From JALOBO01 sp023228225 (GTDB taxonomy: Bacteria; Bacillota; Clostridia; Christensenellales; UBA1242): 64,000 nucleotides of DNA. A program made the position numbers and the translations under genes. The notes below the pieces were generated by a model. That model worked only from the letters and a program-made list of their open reading frames with translations, was not told the origin of the DNA and did no database searches. Positions 15,112 through 24,072 of the stretch are shown here, one piece after another (within the stretch, counting starts at the first letter, position 1; every line of letters starts with the position of its first letter). Where the stretch lies: assembly GCA_041663585.1 (NCBI GenBank), contig JBAYMN010000003.1:1-64000 (forward strand), written 5' to 3'.

Positions 15112-16764
15112 CTACACTTCTTTATAGTATACTTGCACTTTTGCAAAGAACAGATAAATTCTTGCAATCATAAACGCAAGCGCTATACACATAACTTTAA
15201 TCCAAGCAACCGTAATTCCTTCGGTAAATAGTAGCAATGAAACAATAAAGAATAAAAATGCTAATAAAAATGCAAACAAGTTTGATTTGTTTTCATTTGG
15301 GTTGTTAGAGTGTCCACCTGTGGTTGCATACTGTTCGGTTTGCGGATTCATAATGTCCATTTCGGCGCTCCAAAACAAATGACCAACATAAATAAACAGC
15401 ATTGCAAAAAAGAATAGTATTATGTCACCTATTGGTAAATTATTTGTAATTTTAAATATTACCATTGTCATAACAAGAGATAAAGTCATTAAACATAAAT
15501 TAAAAATAAGTTTTGCAAGTAGCGAAATATGATATGTGGCGGGTTTTGTTTTAATAAGATAAGAGGAACCGCCCTCTTTGCTATAAGCAGAAGCAACTAT
15601 TGAATTAGTAGATAGTAATATAAGCAGTATAATTAGTACATTAAAAGAAAGGGTCATATATTGCCCTAATAGTCCGGTATTCATTGCCGAATAAATTTTG
15701 TTAAGCAAAAATATAGCAATCGGAAGCATTGCAAATACAGAAAAGTTGCTAAACAATAAATCGGGAGTTCTTAAATTTATTATAAATTCTTTGCGTAAAG
15801 AAGATATAAATTTTGAACGAACTTTATTATTTTTTGGTATAAGCACAGCGTTTTTTTTGTATTCAAAAGGTGTACTTGCCATTTTAAAAAATAGTGGTCT
15901 TGTAAGCAAAAAACTTAATCCTAAAATAGAGATAATTGTAAACACTAAAATACCAAAAGTAATAAATGTTTGCTGAGAAAAACTTGTAAATATAAAGCCC
16001 GAACGCGTGCCAGTAATCATTATTACTAAATCATAAAATACTTTAAAATTTACAATGAATGCATTTAAAAAATCTTGTATTTGCCAAAACAGAGTTCCCC
16101 AAGTGCCTATAATATTAATATTAGCGGGGATAAGTGCTATTATTTTAATTAACAAATAGAAAACGCCAACCATTATGCCGGCAAACAAAACTACTTGCAA
16201 ATATTTTCTTTGTTTTAAAAACTGAGCCACAACCATAAATGGAATTGATAATAATGCCCCTATACTAACAGATAGTGCCGATATAAAAACAAATGCAACT
16301 AGTAACCATAAATAATATAAAATCGGAAATCCGGTTATAAGTCCATAGCCTATAAACATAGGCACCAAGAATGTAATGTTCTTTTTTAATTCGTAAATAT
16401 AAAACACAATCAGTTTAGACAAAAAAACTTGATTTGGTGTAACCGGAAAAGTAAGCAAGATCGCATTATCTTTTGCAAAATATAAATTTTGCATAAGTGA
16501 AAATGTGCAAGTAATTGTAGAAAGTGTGAACATAACCGCAAATATAACAGTTACAACACTAACAGGAACATATCTAATTAGCGAAAATACATTATAATCT
16601 CTTGAAAAAGAAAATAATAAGTATGCAAAAACTACAACCATTATAAATTTTAAAATACCAAAAACAACATTTGCTATGGTCTGTTTTTTACTTTTTAAAT
16701 ATGATAGGTCAATTTTTTCTTTGAGTTGCATCATAACAATAGGTTTAAAAAGTTTTAAATTCAT
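15112..16764 (-). CDS. ABC transporter permease
   Basis: The 550-residue protein has about twelve hydrophobic segments, for example FAYLLFSFSRDYN near 45 and LIILLILLSTNSIVASAYS near 385. Such 500-600 residue permeases belong to the ABC-2-like type seen in bacteriocin, drug or polymer exporters. A loop about 465-495 is polar (NPQTEQYATTGGHSNNPNEN). The ATG shares its A with the stop of the ATPase gene (TAATG), so the two are translationally coupled and should form one complex. The substrate is unknown. Confidence 0.78.
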   Translation of the reverse strand: MNLKLFKPIVMMQLKEKIDLSYLKSKKQTIANVVFGILKFIMVVVFAYLLFSFSRDYNVFSLIRYVPVSVVTVIFAVMFTLSTITCTFSLMQNLYFAKDNAILLTFPVTPNQVFLSKLIVFYIYELKKNITFLVPMFIGYGLITGFPILYYLWLLVAFVFISALSVSIGALLSIPFMVVAQFLKQRKYLQVVLFAGIMVGVFYLLIKIIALIPANINIIGTWGTLFWQIQDFLNAFIVNFKVFYDLVIMITGTRSGFIFTSFSQQTFITFGILVFTIISILGLSFLLTRPLFFKMASTPFEYKKNAVLIPKNNKVRSKFISSLRKEFIINLRTPDLLFSNFSVFAMLPIAIFLLNKIYSAMNTGLLGQYMTLSFNVLIILLILLSTNSIVASAYSKEGGSSYLIKTKPATYHISLLAKLIFNLCLMTLSLVMTMVIFKITNNLPIGDIILFFFAMLFIYVGHLFWSAEMDIMNPQTEQYATTGGHSNNPNENKSNLFAFLLAFLFFIVSLLLFTEGITVAWIKVMCIALAFMIARIYLFFAKVQVYYKEV

Positions 16765-18944
16765 TATTTACTACCTATTACCTTTAAATAATAATCTTCA
16801 AGTATTACATTTTGTTTTTCTAGTTTTTTAACATCAGCAGTGTCTATGATTTTGCCTTGTTTTATAATAGCAATTTTATCGCAAATTCTTTCTACGACAT
16901 CAATAATATGACTTGAAAAGAAAACAATGTTGCCTTTTTTTGCATGTTCTTTCATACACTCTTTAACCTCAAAAATGCTATTTGGGTCTAATCCGGTTAA
17001 TGGTTCATCAAGTATCCATAATTTTGGCTCGTGTATAAGTGCCGACATTATTGCAATTTTTTGTTTCATACCGTGGCTGTAAGTTTTCATTTGATTATCA
17101 AATGCTTGTTCAAGTGCAAAAATTTTTAAATACTTTTCCATTCGTGTATTGCGGTCTTTTAAATTAACTTGATACAAATCTGCAATATAGTTAATGTATT
17201 CCCTACCCGTAAGTTTTTCATATAATGCATAATGGTCAGGTACATAGCCAACAAGTTGTTTTGCTTGTACTGACTGTTTATCTACATCATAACCACAAAC
17301 TGAAATGGTACCGCTTGTAATAGGCTGTATTCCTACAATACTTTTAATAATAGTACTTTTACCAGAACCATTTGGTCCTAAAAAACCAAAAATTTCACCG
17401 CCGTTAACTTCTAAATTAGCATCTTCTACCGCAAAAACTTTGCTACTTGAATACTTTTTTGAAAAGTTATTAAGCACTAATTTATTTATTTCTTCTTTAT
17501 TCATAGGTGCATTTGCCCCCCTTTCGCCCAATGTTTTTAATAATAAAAATTTATCCATTTTAAGTTGTGCTTTTCGTTTAAATATATCGCCAAGTTGGTC
17601 AAAAAACACATATGACTGCTCATATATAAACCACATACCAAATGATGTTGCTACATAAACAAGAAAGAATAAAAACTGATACAACGGATAAAAAGTAAAA
17701 TTTAAATTACCAATATTAAATGAAACTACAACAAGCCTTATATCCTCCGCCCATCTTCCAAGTTTTTCTGCCACAAAGTCGCTATTAACAAAGAAAAAGT
17801 CGCTTGTTCCGTAGTTAGTGAACCACGCATTTATAAAAATTATAAAAACAAAATATATTGTAAATGCAGTGAGCGAATAAATAAATTGTTTAAGTTTTGG
17901 CCTTGGATATATTTTTAATGCGACTATTACAATAGGTAAGAAAAATGCAGTAAAATGATTTACCCAGAATACAACTAAATTTGTGCTTGTAATATTTAAA
18001 GCACCATAGTTAGGCATAAGCATTGCTAAAAAAGCGCCTAGTACATTTATAAAGAAAGAAAAATAAAACAGTTTTTCCCAGTGGAATATAAGACAAATTA
18101 CCACGATATACATTGCGGTATTACATAAGTGCAGTGGCCAATTCATTGGGGTAAATAATGTATCAGCCTTAAAATTAATCATAAATATTAAAAGTACCCC
18201 TAAACTATAATAAAGAATTGCAAATTTAATTGCATCTTTGTTTAGTTTATGCAATACAAAAAACATTCCTAGCGGTATTAAAATACCCGCATAAATAAAT
18301 ATACGATGATAAATTGTAAAATCAAGCACTTCTATGGTCGGATTTCCGTTTCCAAATAAAGCGCGCAAAGCGTATGCGGGCATTGTGCAAATTATTACTG
18401 GCAAAATTGAAAGCAATAAATTTTTTACTTCTGTTTTTGTTATTTTAAAATAACCTGTTTTTATAAGTACTAGCACAGAATAAAAAAGAATAATTGCAAT
18501 TTCAATACTCATCAAAATTGCTCTAAAATTTAAATTTACAAAAGATGTACCAGTAATTGCAGTAATGTTTGGAAGTAAAAATACTAAATTTATTAATGCA
18601 ATCGGTAGCACAAAAAACTTAATAAGATTGGTCAAATTTTTTACATTAAAAAATGGATACAAAATAATTAATAAAACAGTGGCATAAGTTAACCAAGTTA
18701 AAATAATTGTAACAGCAGTAATTTCTATACTTATGTCAGGACCACCTGTAAGCATAAATACAGTTTCAATAGTGGCATCGCCTAATAAATACCTAGCATA
18801 AAAAACGAGTGCAAGCGTTAAAGAGAACACTTTATATATATTGCTTTTTGTATCATTTAATTTTTGCTTAAACACAAATTTTGAAAGCAATACAAATACT
18901 ACAATTAAAATCGCAATTATAAAATAATAAGATGCTTTTACCAC
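16764..18944 (-). CDS. YwaF-like membrane domain fused to an ABC ATPase
   Basis: With the GTG start at 18944 (GGAG six bases upstream; a TTG four codons earlier has no ribosome site) the protein has about 726 residues. Residues about 1-470 contain some twelve membrane helices and the PLHLCN motif typical of YwaF/TMEM164-like proteins, found here as NWPLHLCNTAMY. Residues about 485-720 are an ABC ATPase: Walker A GPNGSGKST, Q-loop region, signature YSHGMKQK, Walker B LWILDEP and the SSHI switch His. A membrane protein of this family joined directly to an ATPase is unusual. The partner permease starts at its stop codon. The transported substrate is unknown. Confidence 0.82.
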   Translation of the reverse strand: MVKASYYFIIAILIVVFVLLSKFVFKQKLNDTKSNIYKVFSLTLALVFYARYLLGDATIETVFMLTGGPDISIEITAVTIILTWLTYATVLLIILYPFFNVKNLTNLIKFFVLPIALINLVFLLPNITAITGTSFVNLNFRAILMSIEIAIILFYSVLVLIKTGYFKITKTEVKNLLLSILPVIICTMPAYALRALFGNGNPTIEVLDFTIYHRIFIYAGILIPLGMFFVLHKLNKDAIKFAILYYSLGVLLIFMINFKADTLFTPMNWPLHLCNTAMYIVVICLIFHWEKLFYFSFFINVLGAFLAMLMPNYGALNITSTNLVVFWVNHFTAFFLPIVIVALKIYPRPKLKQFIYSLTAFTIYFVFIIFINAWFTNYGTSDFFFVNSDFVAEKLGRWAEDIRLVVVSFNIGNLNFTFYPLYQFLFFLVYVATSFGMWFIYEQSYVFFDQLGDIFKRKAQLKMDKFLLLKTLGERGANAPMNKEEINKLVLNNFSKKYSSSKVFAVEDANLEVNGGEIFGFLGPNGSGKSTIIKSIVGIQPITSGTISVCGYDVDKQSVQAKQLVGYVPDHYALYEKLTGREYINYIADLYQVNLKDRNTRMEKYLKIFALEQAFDNQMKTYSHGMKQKIAIMSALIHEPKLWILDEPLTGLDPNSIFEVKECMKEHAKKGNIVFFSSHIIDVVERICDKIAIIKQGKIIDTADVKKLEKQNVILEDYYLKVIGSK

Positions 18945-19056
18945 TATATTCTCCAAACTTTTGTAATGTATTTTGTTACGTATGTATTATATGCATAATT
19001 CATTATTTCATAAATACCAAAAAATTATATCAAATTAAATTGTAATTAGCAAACAT

Positions 19057-19105
19057 ATTTTACATAAAATCCCACTACTCTTTATAGTGGGATTTTATGT
19101 AAAAT
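19057..19105 (-). terminator. 21-bp perfect stem terminator after yqeY
   Basis: Arms 19057-19077 and 19085-19105 are exact inverses, with a 7-base loop. The core is TCCCACTA/TAGTGGGA flanked by A/T pairs, so it can act in both directions. It separates the yqeY transcript from the YwaF-ABC operon. Confidence 0.8.
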
Positions 19106-19135
19106 TAAAAATAATAAGAAATGCTAAATTTGTGG

Positions 19136-19558
19136 TTATATTGTTTTTAAAACATCGCTAACTAAGCGCATTTCGCATTTACCGTTATAGTTTTGTTTAA
19201 AATATTTCATAACAGCGGGCACGCTCTTATCAGTTAATCCTATTATTACCGCTTTAATTTCTTCGGCAGTCATCATTATTGGTAAATATTTTTCTATTGT
19301 TGCTTTTTGAGTCATTATTGCATTAAATTCTTCGATATTAGAAATCTTTTTATAGTTTTCGGCCTCTTCGGTAAGTTCTTTGCTGAATTTTTGTATTATA
19401 TTAATTAAATCTTCATCAGAAAGGACTTCACCTTTTGCCTTTTTTTCTATATTTGCAAGCATGTATTTATTCATAAGAACCGAAAGAGCGGCTCTTGCTA
19501 CTGAATCTCTGCTTTTAATTGCTTCTACATTTGCTTTTTTTATTTCATCTATTATCAT
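19136..19558 (-). CDS. yqeY: GatB/YqeY domain protein
   Basis: The 140-residue protein is the standalone YqeY form of the tRNA-binding tail domain of GatB. RDSVARAALSVLMNKYM near residue 17 and the tail TDKSVPAVMKYFKQNYNGK are typical. Its cellular role is poorly known; it is often next to rpsU, but here it lies more than 20 kb away. GGAGATATTATT precedes the ATG. It is followed by a strong terminator, so it seems to be a single-gene unit. Confidence 0.88.
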   Translation of the reverse strand: MIIDEIKKANVEAIKSRDSVARAALSVLMNKYMLANIEKKAKGEVLSDEDLINIIQKFSKELTEEAENYKKISNIEEFNAIMTQKATIEKYLPIMMTAEEIKAVIIGLTDKSVPAVMKYFKQNYNGKCEMRLVSDVLKTI

Positions 19559-19625
19559 AATAATATCTCCTTAAAATAAAATGTGAAAATTATAACGCTA
19601 ATTAAAAATTTAAAAAATTTTTATT

Positions 19626-20645
19626 TTATCTTTCACAAATTTGTTCGCTATCTTTAATTTCTACTGTTCTTGGCTTAATATATATCCATTGTTCTTCATA
19701 ATCTCTTAATAATGATATTACTTTTCTATCGGTTGCATAATCACCAGGTACACACTCAGCAGTATCAACAATAGATGGATCTGCCTGCAAATCAATTAAA
19801 CATTTCACTTGATTTATTTTGTCATAGTAAGCACAATTTGTTAACGGAACTTGATTAATATAATTGGTTATATTAAGATTTGCTCCATATTTATGCATTA
19901 ATTCAATACAACTAGTATTGTCATCTTTTGAATCAGTTATGTTATGTAATGCGGAAGTACCATCTATATCCTGAGCATTTGGATTTGCTTTATTTTCAAG
20001 TAAAATTCTTAAAATTCCCCCATCTGCATCAAACTCAAAATTTTCAGTTACTCTATGAATTGGATATTCATTATTATTATTATGAACATTCGTATCTGCT
20101 CCAAAAATACACAATAAATCAACTTCACTAGATAGCCCAAGACTGCACGCTTCCATGATTATGTATTCGCCAGTACATTTATCATACGAATTAGGATTTG
20201 CTCCGCCAATTAAAAATAATTCAAATAAATTTGATGCCAAAGCAAGCCTTAAAGGGTAAATAAGTACACCATTATTTTTAATCGCTACATTTAAATTTGC
20301 ACCTGAAAGAAGTTTTATGTAAATTTCATTAGATATGCTATCAAATCTTGCTAAATTTATATCAGCCTCTACAACATCATTAAAATAAGTTTCTACTTCT
20401 TTTCCGCATTGATTTATGCGTTCTTCCCCTGCATCATCAGGCGTAAATACAAGATCAAACAATTCATTTGCTTTTTCAGTTGCAAGTATTGATTTAGGCT
20501 GAATTTCTCGCATTAAGCCAAGAATTTCCAATCCTAATTTTTTTGCTTTATAATTGCCTATTTTTTTACGATTGCCTTCAATAGTATCCATAAGACTTAG
20601 TACTTCTTCTTTTGTCTTTGGTAATTTAAAGTTATTAGTTTGCAT
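19626..20645 (-). CDS. Ankyrin-repeat protein
   Basis: The 339-residue protein has no signal peptide or membrane helix. Residues about 130-320 hold five or so degenerate ankyrin repeats, seen by GANPN, GADTNVH, KANPNAQDIDGTSALH, GANLNI and ADPSIVD at intervals of about 33. The N-terminal 120 residues are alpha-helical and unassigned. It probably mediates protein-protein contact in the cytoplasm; the partner is unknown. The gene stands alone, with GAGGT before the ATG. Ankyrin proteins are less common in free-living Bacillota than in host-associated bacteria. Confidence 0.8.
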   Translation of the reverse strand: MQTNNFKLPKTKEEVLSLMDTIEGNRKKIGNYKAKKLGLEILGLMREIQPKSILATEKANELFDLVFTPDDAGEERINQCGKEVETYFNDVVEADINLARFDSISNEIYIKLLSGANLNVAIKNNGVLIYPLRLALASNLFELFLIGGANPNSYDKCTGEYIIMEACSLGLSSEVDLLCIFGADTNVHNNNNEYPIHRVTENFEFDADGGILRILLENKANPNAQDIDGTSALHNITDSKDDNTSCIELMHKYGANLNITNYINQVPLTNCAYYDKINQVKCLIDLQADPSIVDTAECVPGDYATDRKVISLLRDYEEQWIYIKPRTVEIKDSEQICER

Positions 20646-20806
20646 AATTAATACCTCAATATTTTAAGTGATTAATTTTATCATATATAAATATGCAAGT
20701 CAATAGCAAAACCTATAAATGCAGTAACAATTTATAACTTCTACAATTAATTTTTTACCCCACAATTTTACTTAAAGTAAATTGTTTTTACTCTCCACTC
20801 TTCACC

Positions 20807-20851
20807 CTATTACATTATCTCATTTTTTACGAAAATGAGATAATGTAATAG
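20807..20851. repeat. 20-bp perfect inverted repeat around the fakA stop codon
   Basis: Arms 20807-20826 and 20832-20851 are exact inverses separated by only five bases, and the fakA stop codon (20829-20827) is in the loop. No T-run follows on the minus strand. It may end or stabilise the fakA mRNA. Confidence 0.65.
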
Positions 20852-22464
20852 TACACCGGTTGTCCTCCATAAAGTGCATTAAATTCAACTTTTGGATATT
20901 TTTTTGTTAAAAGTTCTTGTAAACTTTTTGCATCTTCTTCTATTACATTTTCACCATAGAATAGTGTTACATTTATAATTTTTTCATTAAGCATTTTGCT
21001 TATTAAATCTTCTGTGGTTTTGTTTACAGTATGTCCTTTTGCTATTATTGCTTTATCATCTAATCCTATTATATCGCCCTCATTTAGTTTAAATTTATTA
21101 ACTGCTGTTGTTCGGACAGCGTAAGTTACTGCACCTGAACATACTTTTTCTATTGCATCGTCCATACCTTGCAAATTTTCGGCGACTGTGCTTTCCGAAT
21201 TAAAACAAAGCACTGCTGATATACCTTCGGGTATGGTTTTTGTAGGAACAACATTAATAGATTTATCTGTTAGGCTTTGTGCTTGTTGTGCCGCTAATAT
21301 TATGTTTTTGTTATTTGGAAAAATAAATACTTTTGTTGCATTTATTTCATTAACAGCATTTGCAATATCTAGCGCACTTGGATTCATAGTCTGTCCACCG
21401 CTTAAAACATTATCAACGCCTAAATCTTTAAAAATGTCAATAAGCCCATCGCCCATAGCAATTGCAAGAAGACCAAAAGGCTTTTGTTCAGATACAAATT
21501 CGGCTTTTTCTTTTATCATTCGGTTTTGTTCAAGCATATTTTCTATTTTTACACCACTTATTTCGCCCAAATTTAATGCATAATTTAAAGCCTTATTCGG
21601 TTTATTAGTGTGTAAATGCACTTTAATTAACTTTAAGTCGCCAACGCAAATTACAGAATCGCCTATTTCCATAAGTTTTTTTCGCAAAATACTAATATTT
21701 GATTTTCGAATATTTTTATTCAAATTAATCACAAAAAATTCCGTACAGTATGCAAATTGAATTTTTGACAAATCTTCATAATTAATTATATGGTCAGCAG
21801 TTTCATTAGTATTTTTTATTTTATCATTATTTAAATTAAGCACTAAATCGTTGTTAGAGATTATGTTATAAAGGCCCACAAAAAATATGACCAATCCGCG
21901 CCCACCAGCATCTACTACTCCTGCTTTTTTAAGTATAGGCAACATTTCGGGTGTTAGTTTTAAAACTTTTTCTCCCTTTTTTAACATTGCTTTTAAGCAA
22001 GTTTCAAAATCGCTGTGTTTTTTTGACACTGATAATGTCCGTTTAGCCATTGCCTTTATAACAGTTAAAATAGTCCCCTCTTTTGGCTTGGTTACAATTT
22101 TATATGCAATAGACGCACCCTGCTGTAATGCATAAGCAAAATTTTTGGTATTAATTTCATTGTAACCTTTAAGTACTTCACAAATTCCTTTTAAAATTTG
22201 TGAAAGAATAACGCCCGAATTACCGCGAGCACCTTTTAATGCACCTTTAATAACTGCTTCACAAATATTAGGCATATCATTAGTTGTACATAAATTTATT
22301 TCATCAACAACAGATTTTAGTGTAAGCGACATATTTGTCCCAGTGTCTCCATCTGGTACGGGAAAAACATTTAACTCATTAATGTGTTCTTTATTTAAAT
22401 CAACTTGTTCTGCACCTTCAATTATCATTTTTTTGAATAATGCACCATTAATTAACTCCTGCAC
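20827..22464 (-). CDS. fakA: Fatty acid kinase, DAK2-domain subunit (YloV)
   Basis: The 545-residue protein starts with a DAK2 kinase domain: NVFPVPDGDTGTNMSLTL (residues about 30-48) is the Asp-rich ATP/Mg site, and GARGNSGVILSQ the next motif. The C-terminal half is the DegV-like domain that contacts FakB (SGGQTMNPSALDI near 355). FakA phosphorylates fatty acids bound by FakB for phospholipid synthesis. The start is GTG behind GGGGG. The place next to rpmB is conserved in Bacillota, although the usual Asp23-like gene yloU is missing here. Confidence 0.92.
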   Translation of the reverse strand: MQELINGALFKKMIIEGAEQVDLNKEHINELNVFPVPDGDTGTNMSLTLKSVVDEINLCTTNDMPNICEAVIKGALKGARGNSGVILSQILKGICEVLKGYNEINTKNFAYALQQGASIAYKIVTKPKEGTILTVIKAMAKRTLSVSKKHSDFETCLKAMLKKGEKVLKLTPEMLPILKKAGVVDAGGRGLVIFFVGLYNIISNNDLVLNLNNDKIKNTNETADHIINYEDLSKIQFAYCTEFFVINLNKNIRKSNISILRKKLMEIGDSVICVGDLKLIKVHLHTNKPNKALNYALNLGEISGVKIENMLEQNRMIKEKAEFVSEQKPFGLLAIAMGDGLIDIFKDLGVDNVLSGGQTMNPSALDIANAVNEINATKVFIFPNNKNIILAAQQAQSLTDKSINVVPTKTIPEGISAVLCFNSESTVAENLQGMDDAIEKVCSGAVTYAVRTTAVNKFKLNEGDIIGLDDKAIIAKGHTVNKTTEDLISKMLNEKIINVTLFYGENVIEEDAKSLQELLTKKYPKVEFNALYGGQPVYYYIISFS

Positions 22465-22578
22465 TTATAATTCCCCCATTGTAGAAAAAAAGTCCGTATA
22501 TAAGTTTTGTCATATTATTAGTTAACTAAACAAAAAATCTTAATTAAGAATATAAAACAAACAATTTTTAAATATCCC

Positions 22579-22607
22579 TTGCCAAAACGAAAGTATAATG
22601 GTAGAAT
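22579..22607 (+). promoter_or_regulatory. Sigma-A promoter of rpmB
   Basis: TTGCCA (22579-22584), a 17-base spacer and TAGAAT (22602-22607) lie about 45 bases before the rpmB start. Confidence 0.65.
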
Positions 22608-22652
22608 ATTAACCGAATCATAATACATAGAAATTTTTTAGGAGGTGTTATT

Positions 22653-22838
22653 ATGTCAAGAGTATGCGGTATTTGTGGAAAAGGCAAAATGAGCGGATAT
22701 CAAGTCAGCCACTCAAATAAAAAAGCAAACAAAGTGTGGGGTCCTAATGTACAAAAAGTTAAATTAGAGATTGATGGCACACCTAAAACTGAATATGTTT
22801 GTACAAAATGCTTAAAAACAGTAAAAGATAAAAAATAA
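22653..22838 (+). CDS. rpmB: Ribosomal protein bL28
   Basis: The 61-residue protein opens MSRVCGICGKGKMSGYQVSH and ends with VCTKCLKTVKDKK, the zinc-ribbon (two CxxC) form of bL28. It is part of the large ribosomal subunit. AGGAGG lies 7 bases before the ATG. It is transcribed away from fakA and converges with spoVM. A terminator directly follows. Confidence 0.95.
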   Translation: MSRVCGICGKGKMSGYQVSHSNKKANKVWGPNVQKVKLEIDGTPKTEYVCTKCLKTVKDKK

Positions 22839-22867
22839 AATGCCTACAAAAAATTAAACAATAGATT

Positions 22868-22894
22868 AAACAGGTGAAATTCTCCTGTTTTTTT
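22868..22894 (+). terminator. Rho-independent terminator of rpmB
   Basis: AAACAGG (22868-22874) pairs with CCTGTTT (22884-22890) around a nine-base loop, and a run of seven T ends the signal. Confidence 0.8.
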
Positions 22895-23009
22895 GTATTA
22901 AATACTATTTATAAGACACAACAAAAAGCGGATTAATTATTTACAAAAATTACGCCAACTAAAAAAGTGGGCGTAATATTAAAATTTTAAATTAAGTAAA
23001 TTAAATAAA

Positions 23010-23135
23010 TTATTTTATGTGAGCGCTGATATCGTTTGCAGAATTGGTGCAAGCGAGAATCGTTCTTTTTTTACCCATAAAAAAATTTATTATTCTGGCA
23101 ATAAATCTAGGTGCCTTAATGCAAATTATTTTCAC
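23010..23135 (-). CDS. spoVM: SpoVM-like sporulation microprotein with a C-terminal extension
   Basis: A GTG at 23135, behind GGAGGT with a five-base gap, opens a 41-codon frame. Its first 24 residues, MKIICIKAPRFIARIINFFM then GKKR, match the SpoVM pattern. Compared with the 26-residue Bacillus subtilis protein, K2, I6, K7, P9, F11, I15, G21 and R24 agree, including the Pro9 needed for its bent amphipathic helix. SpoVM sits on the convex forespore membrane and anchors SpoIVA for coat assembly. Its site between rpe and rpmB is that of spoVM in Bacillus. The last 17 residues (TILACTNSANDISAHIK) are extra. This gene is easily missed because of its size. Confidence 0.85.
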   Translation of the reverse strand: MKIICIKAPRFIARIINFFMGKKRTILACTNSANDISAHIK

Positions 23136-23172
23136 TTGTTACCTCCGCTATAACTATAATTACCGCTATAAG

Positions 23173-23180
23173 AGTATATG
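23173..23180 (-). promoter_or_regulatory. Possible sigma-E -10 box before spoVM
   Basis: The minus strand has CATATACT 38 bases upstream of the spoVM start, fitting the sigma-E -10 form CATAnnnT. No convincing -35 is seen. The sequence TTATAGCGG is repeated twice between it and the ribosome site. Confidence 0.3.
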
Positions 23181-23314
23181 CAAAGTTTTAACTATTTGTT
23201 AAATTTAAAAAGAATAAATAATTAAATAACGTTTAAAGATACTTATTACAATTTATTAACTTTACTTAATTATAATAATTTTAATATTATATGTTATATA
23301 GTACACATTTTATA

Positions 23315-23338
23315 GTGTATTATAATAATATAATACAC
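23315..23338 (-). terminator. AT-rich hairpin after rpe
   Basis: GTGTATTATA (23315-23324) and TATAATACAC (23329-23338) are exact 10-bp inverses with a 4-base loop, right after the rpe stop. It is weak as a terminator because it has few G/C pairs and no T-run. Confidence 0.4.
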
Positions 23339-23343
23339 AAAAT

Positions 23344-24054
23344 CTATTGTTGCCTAATTTTACCACGTAAAACTTCTAATGCTTGTTTTTTATTAGCAGA
23401 ATTATATATATATGAACCAGAAACTAAAATGTCGGCACCCTGTTCAATTATTATATTAGAATTAAATCTATTAATACCTCCATCTACTTCAATTAAATAT
23501 TTAAGTGAGTTATTTTCTCTATACTTGTTAGCCTGCGATATTTTGTTCAAAGTACTAGTAATAAATTTCTGCCCACTTAAACCGGGCTTAACACTCATTA
23601 TAACAAGTAAATCAATTTGACCTACTATATTTTTAATAGCACTAAAACGAGTTTCAGGGTTAATGGCAATCCCTGCTTTAATACCATATTTCTTAATAGT
23701 CTGTAACGCATATATAAGTTGTTTTTCACTTTTATATGCTTCATAGTGCAATGTAATAATATTAGCACCTGCTTTTTTATATTTGTACAATAAATATGTA
23801 GGATTCTTTACCATTAAATGCACATCTAGCGGTAAAGAAGTCATCTTATCATAAAGTTTAACGCGTACATAATCCATATCAGTTATATTTTTAAACCCAA
23901 ATAAACCTTTAAATAAGCCTTTTTCGGTAGATATAAACTTTTTTTGCATAACATCGCAGTGTATAAAATTAACATTAAGTTTTTCTAGTTCTTTAATGTA
24001 TTGTAAATCATTTTCAGCAGGATTTGTAGATACTGATATTTGTATTTCTTTCAT
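23344..24054 (-). CDS. rpe: Ribulose-phosphate 3-epimerase, divergent
   Basis: The 236-residue TIM-barrel enzyme interconverts ribulose 5-phosphate and xylulose 5-phosphate. FIHCDVMQ holds the metal-binding His and catalytic Asp, DVHLMV the second His, and EVDGGINRF the catalytic Asp. MSVKPGLSGQKF replaces the usual MTVNPGFGGQ. The phosphate-binding end is VSGSYIYN. The opening SISxDF motif is altered (QISVSTNPAE), and about 12 residues are inserted near 45. The key ligands remain, so it is probably active. It follows rsgA after 18 bases, as in other Bacillota. Confidence 0.85.
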   Translation of the reverse strand: MKEIQISVSTNPAENDLQYIKELEKLNVNFIHCDVMQKKFISTEKGLFKGLFGFKNITDMDYVRVKLYDKMTSLPLDVHLMVKNPTYLLYKYKKAGANIITLHYEAYKSEKQLIYALQTIKKYGIKAGIAINPETRFSAIKNIVGQIDLLVIMSVKPGLSGQKFITSTLNKISQANKYRENNSLKYLIEVDGGINRFNSNIIIEQGADILVSGSYIYNSANKKQALEVLRGKIRQQ

Positions 24055-24072
24055 AACTTTCCCTTCCTTATA

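Noticed and set aside
20771..20800. A plus-strand terminator (CAATTT..AAATTG then TTTTT)
   Set aside because: No plus-strand gene lies upstream to terminate, and the stem is imperfect.
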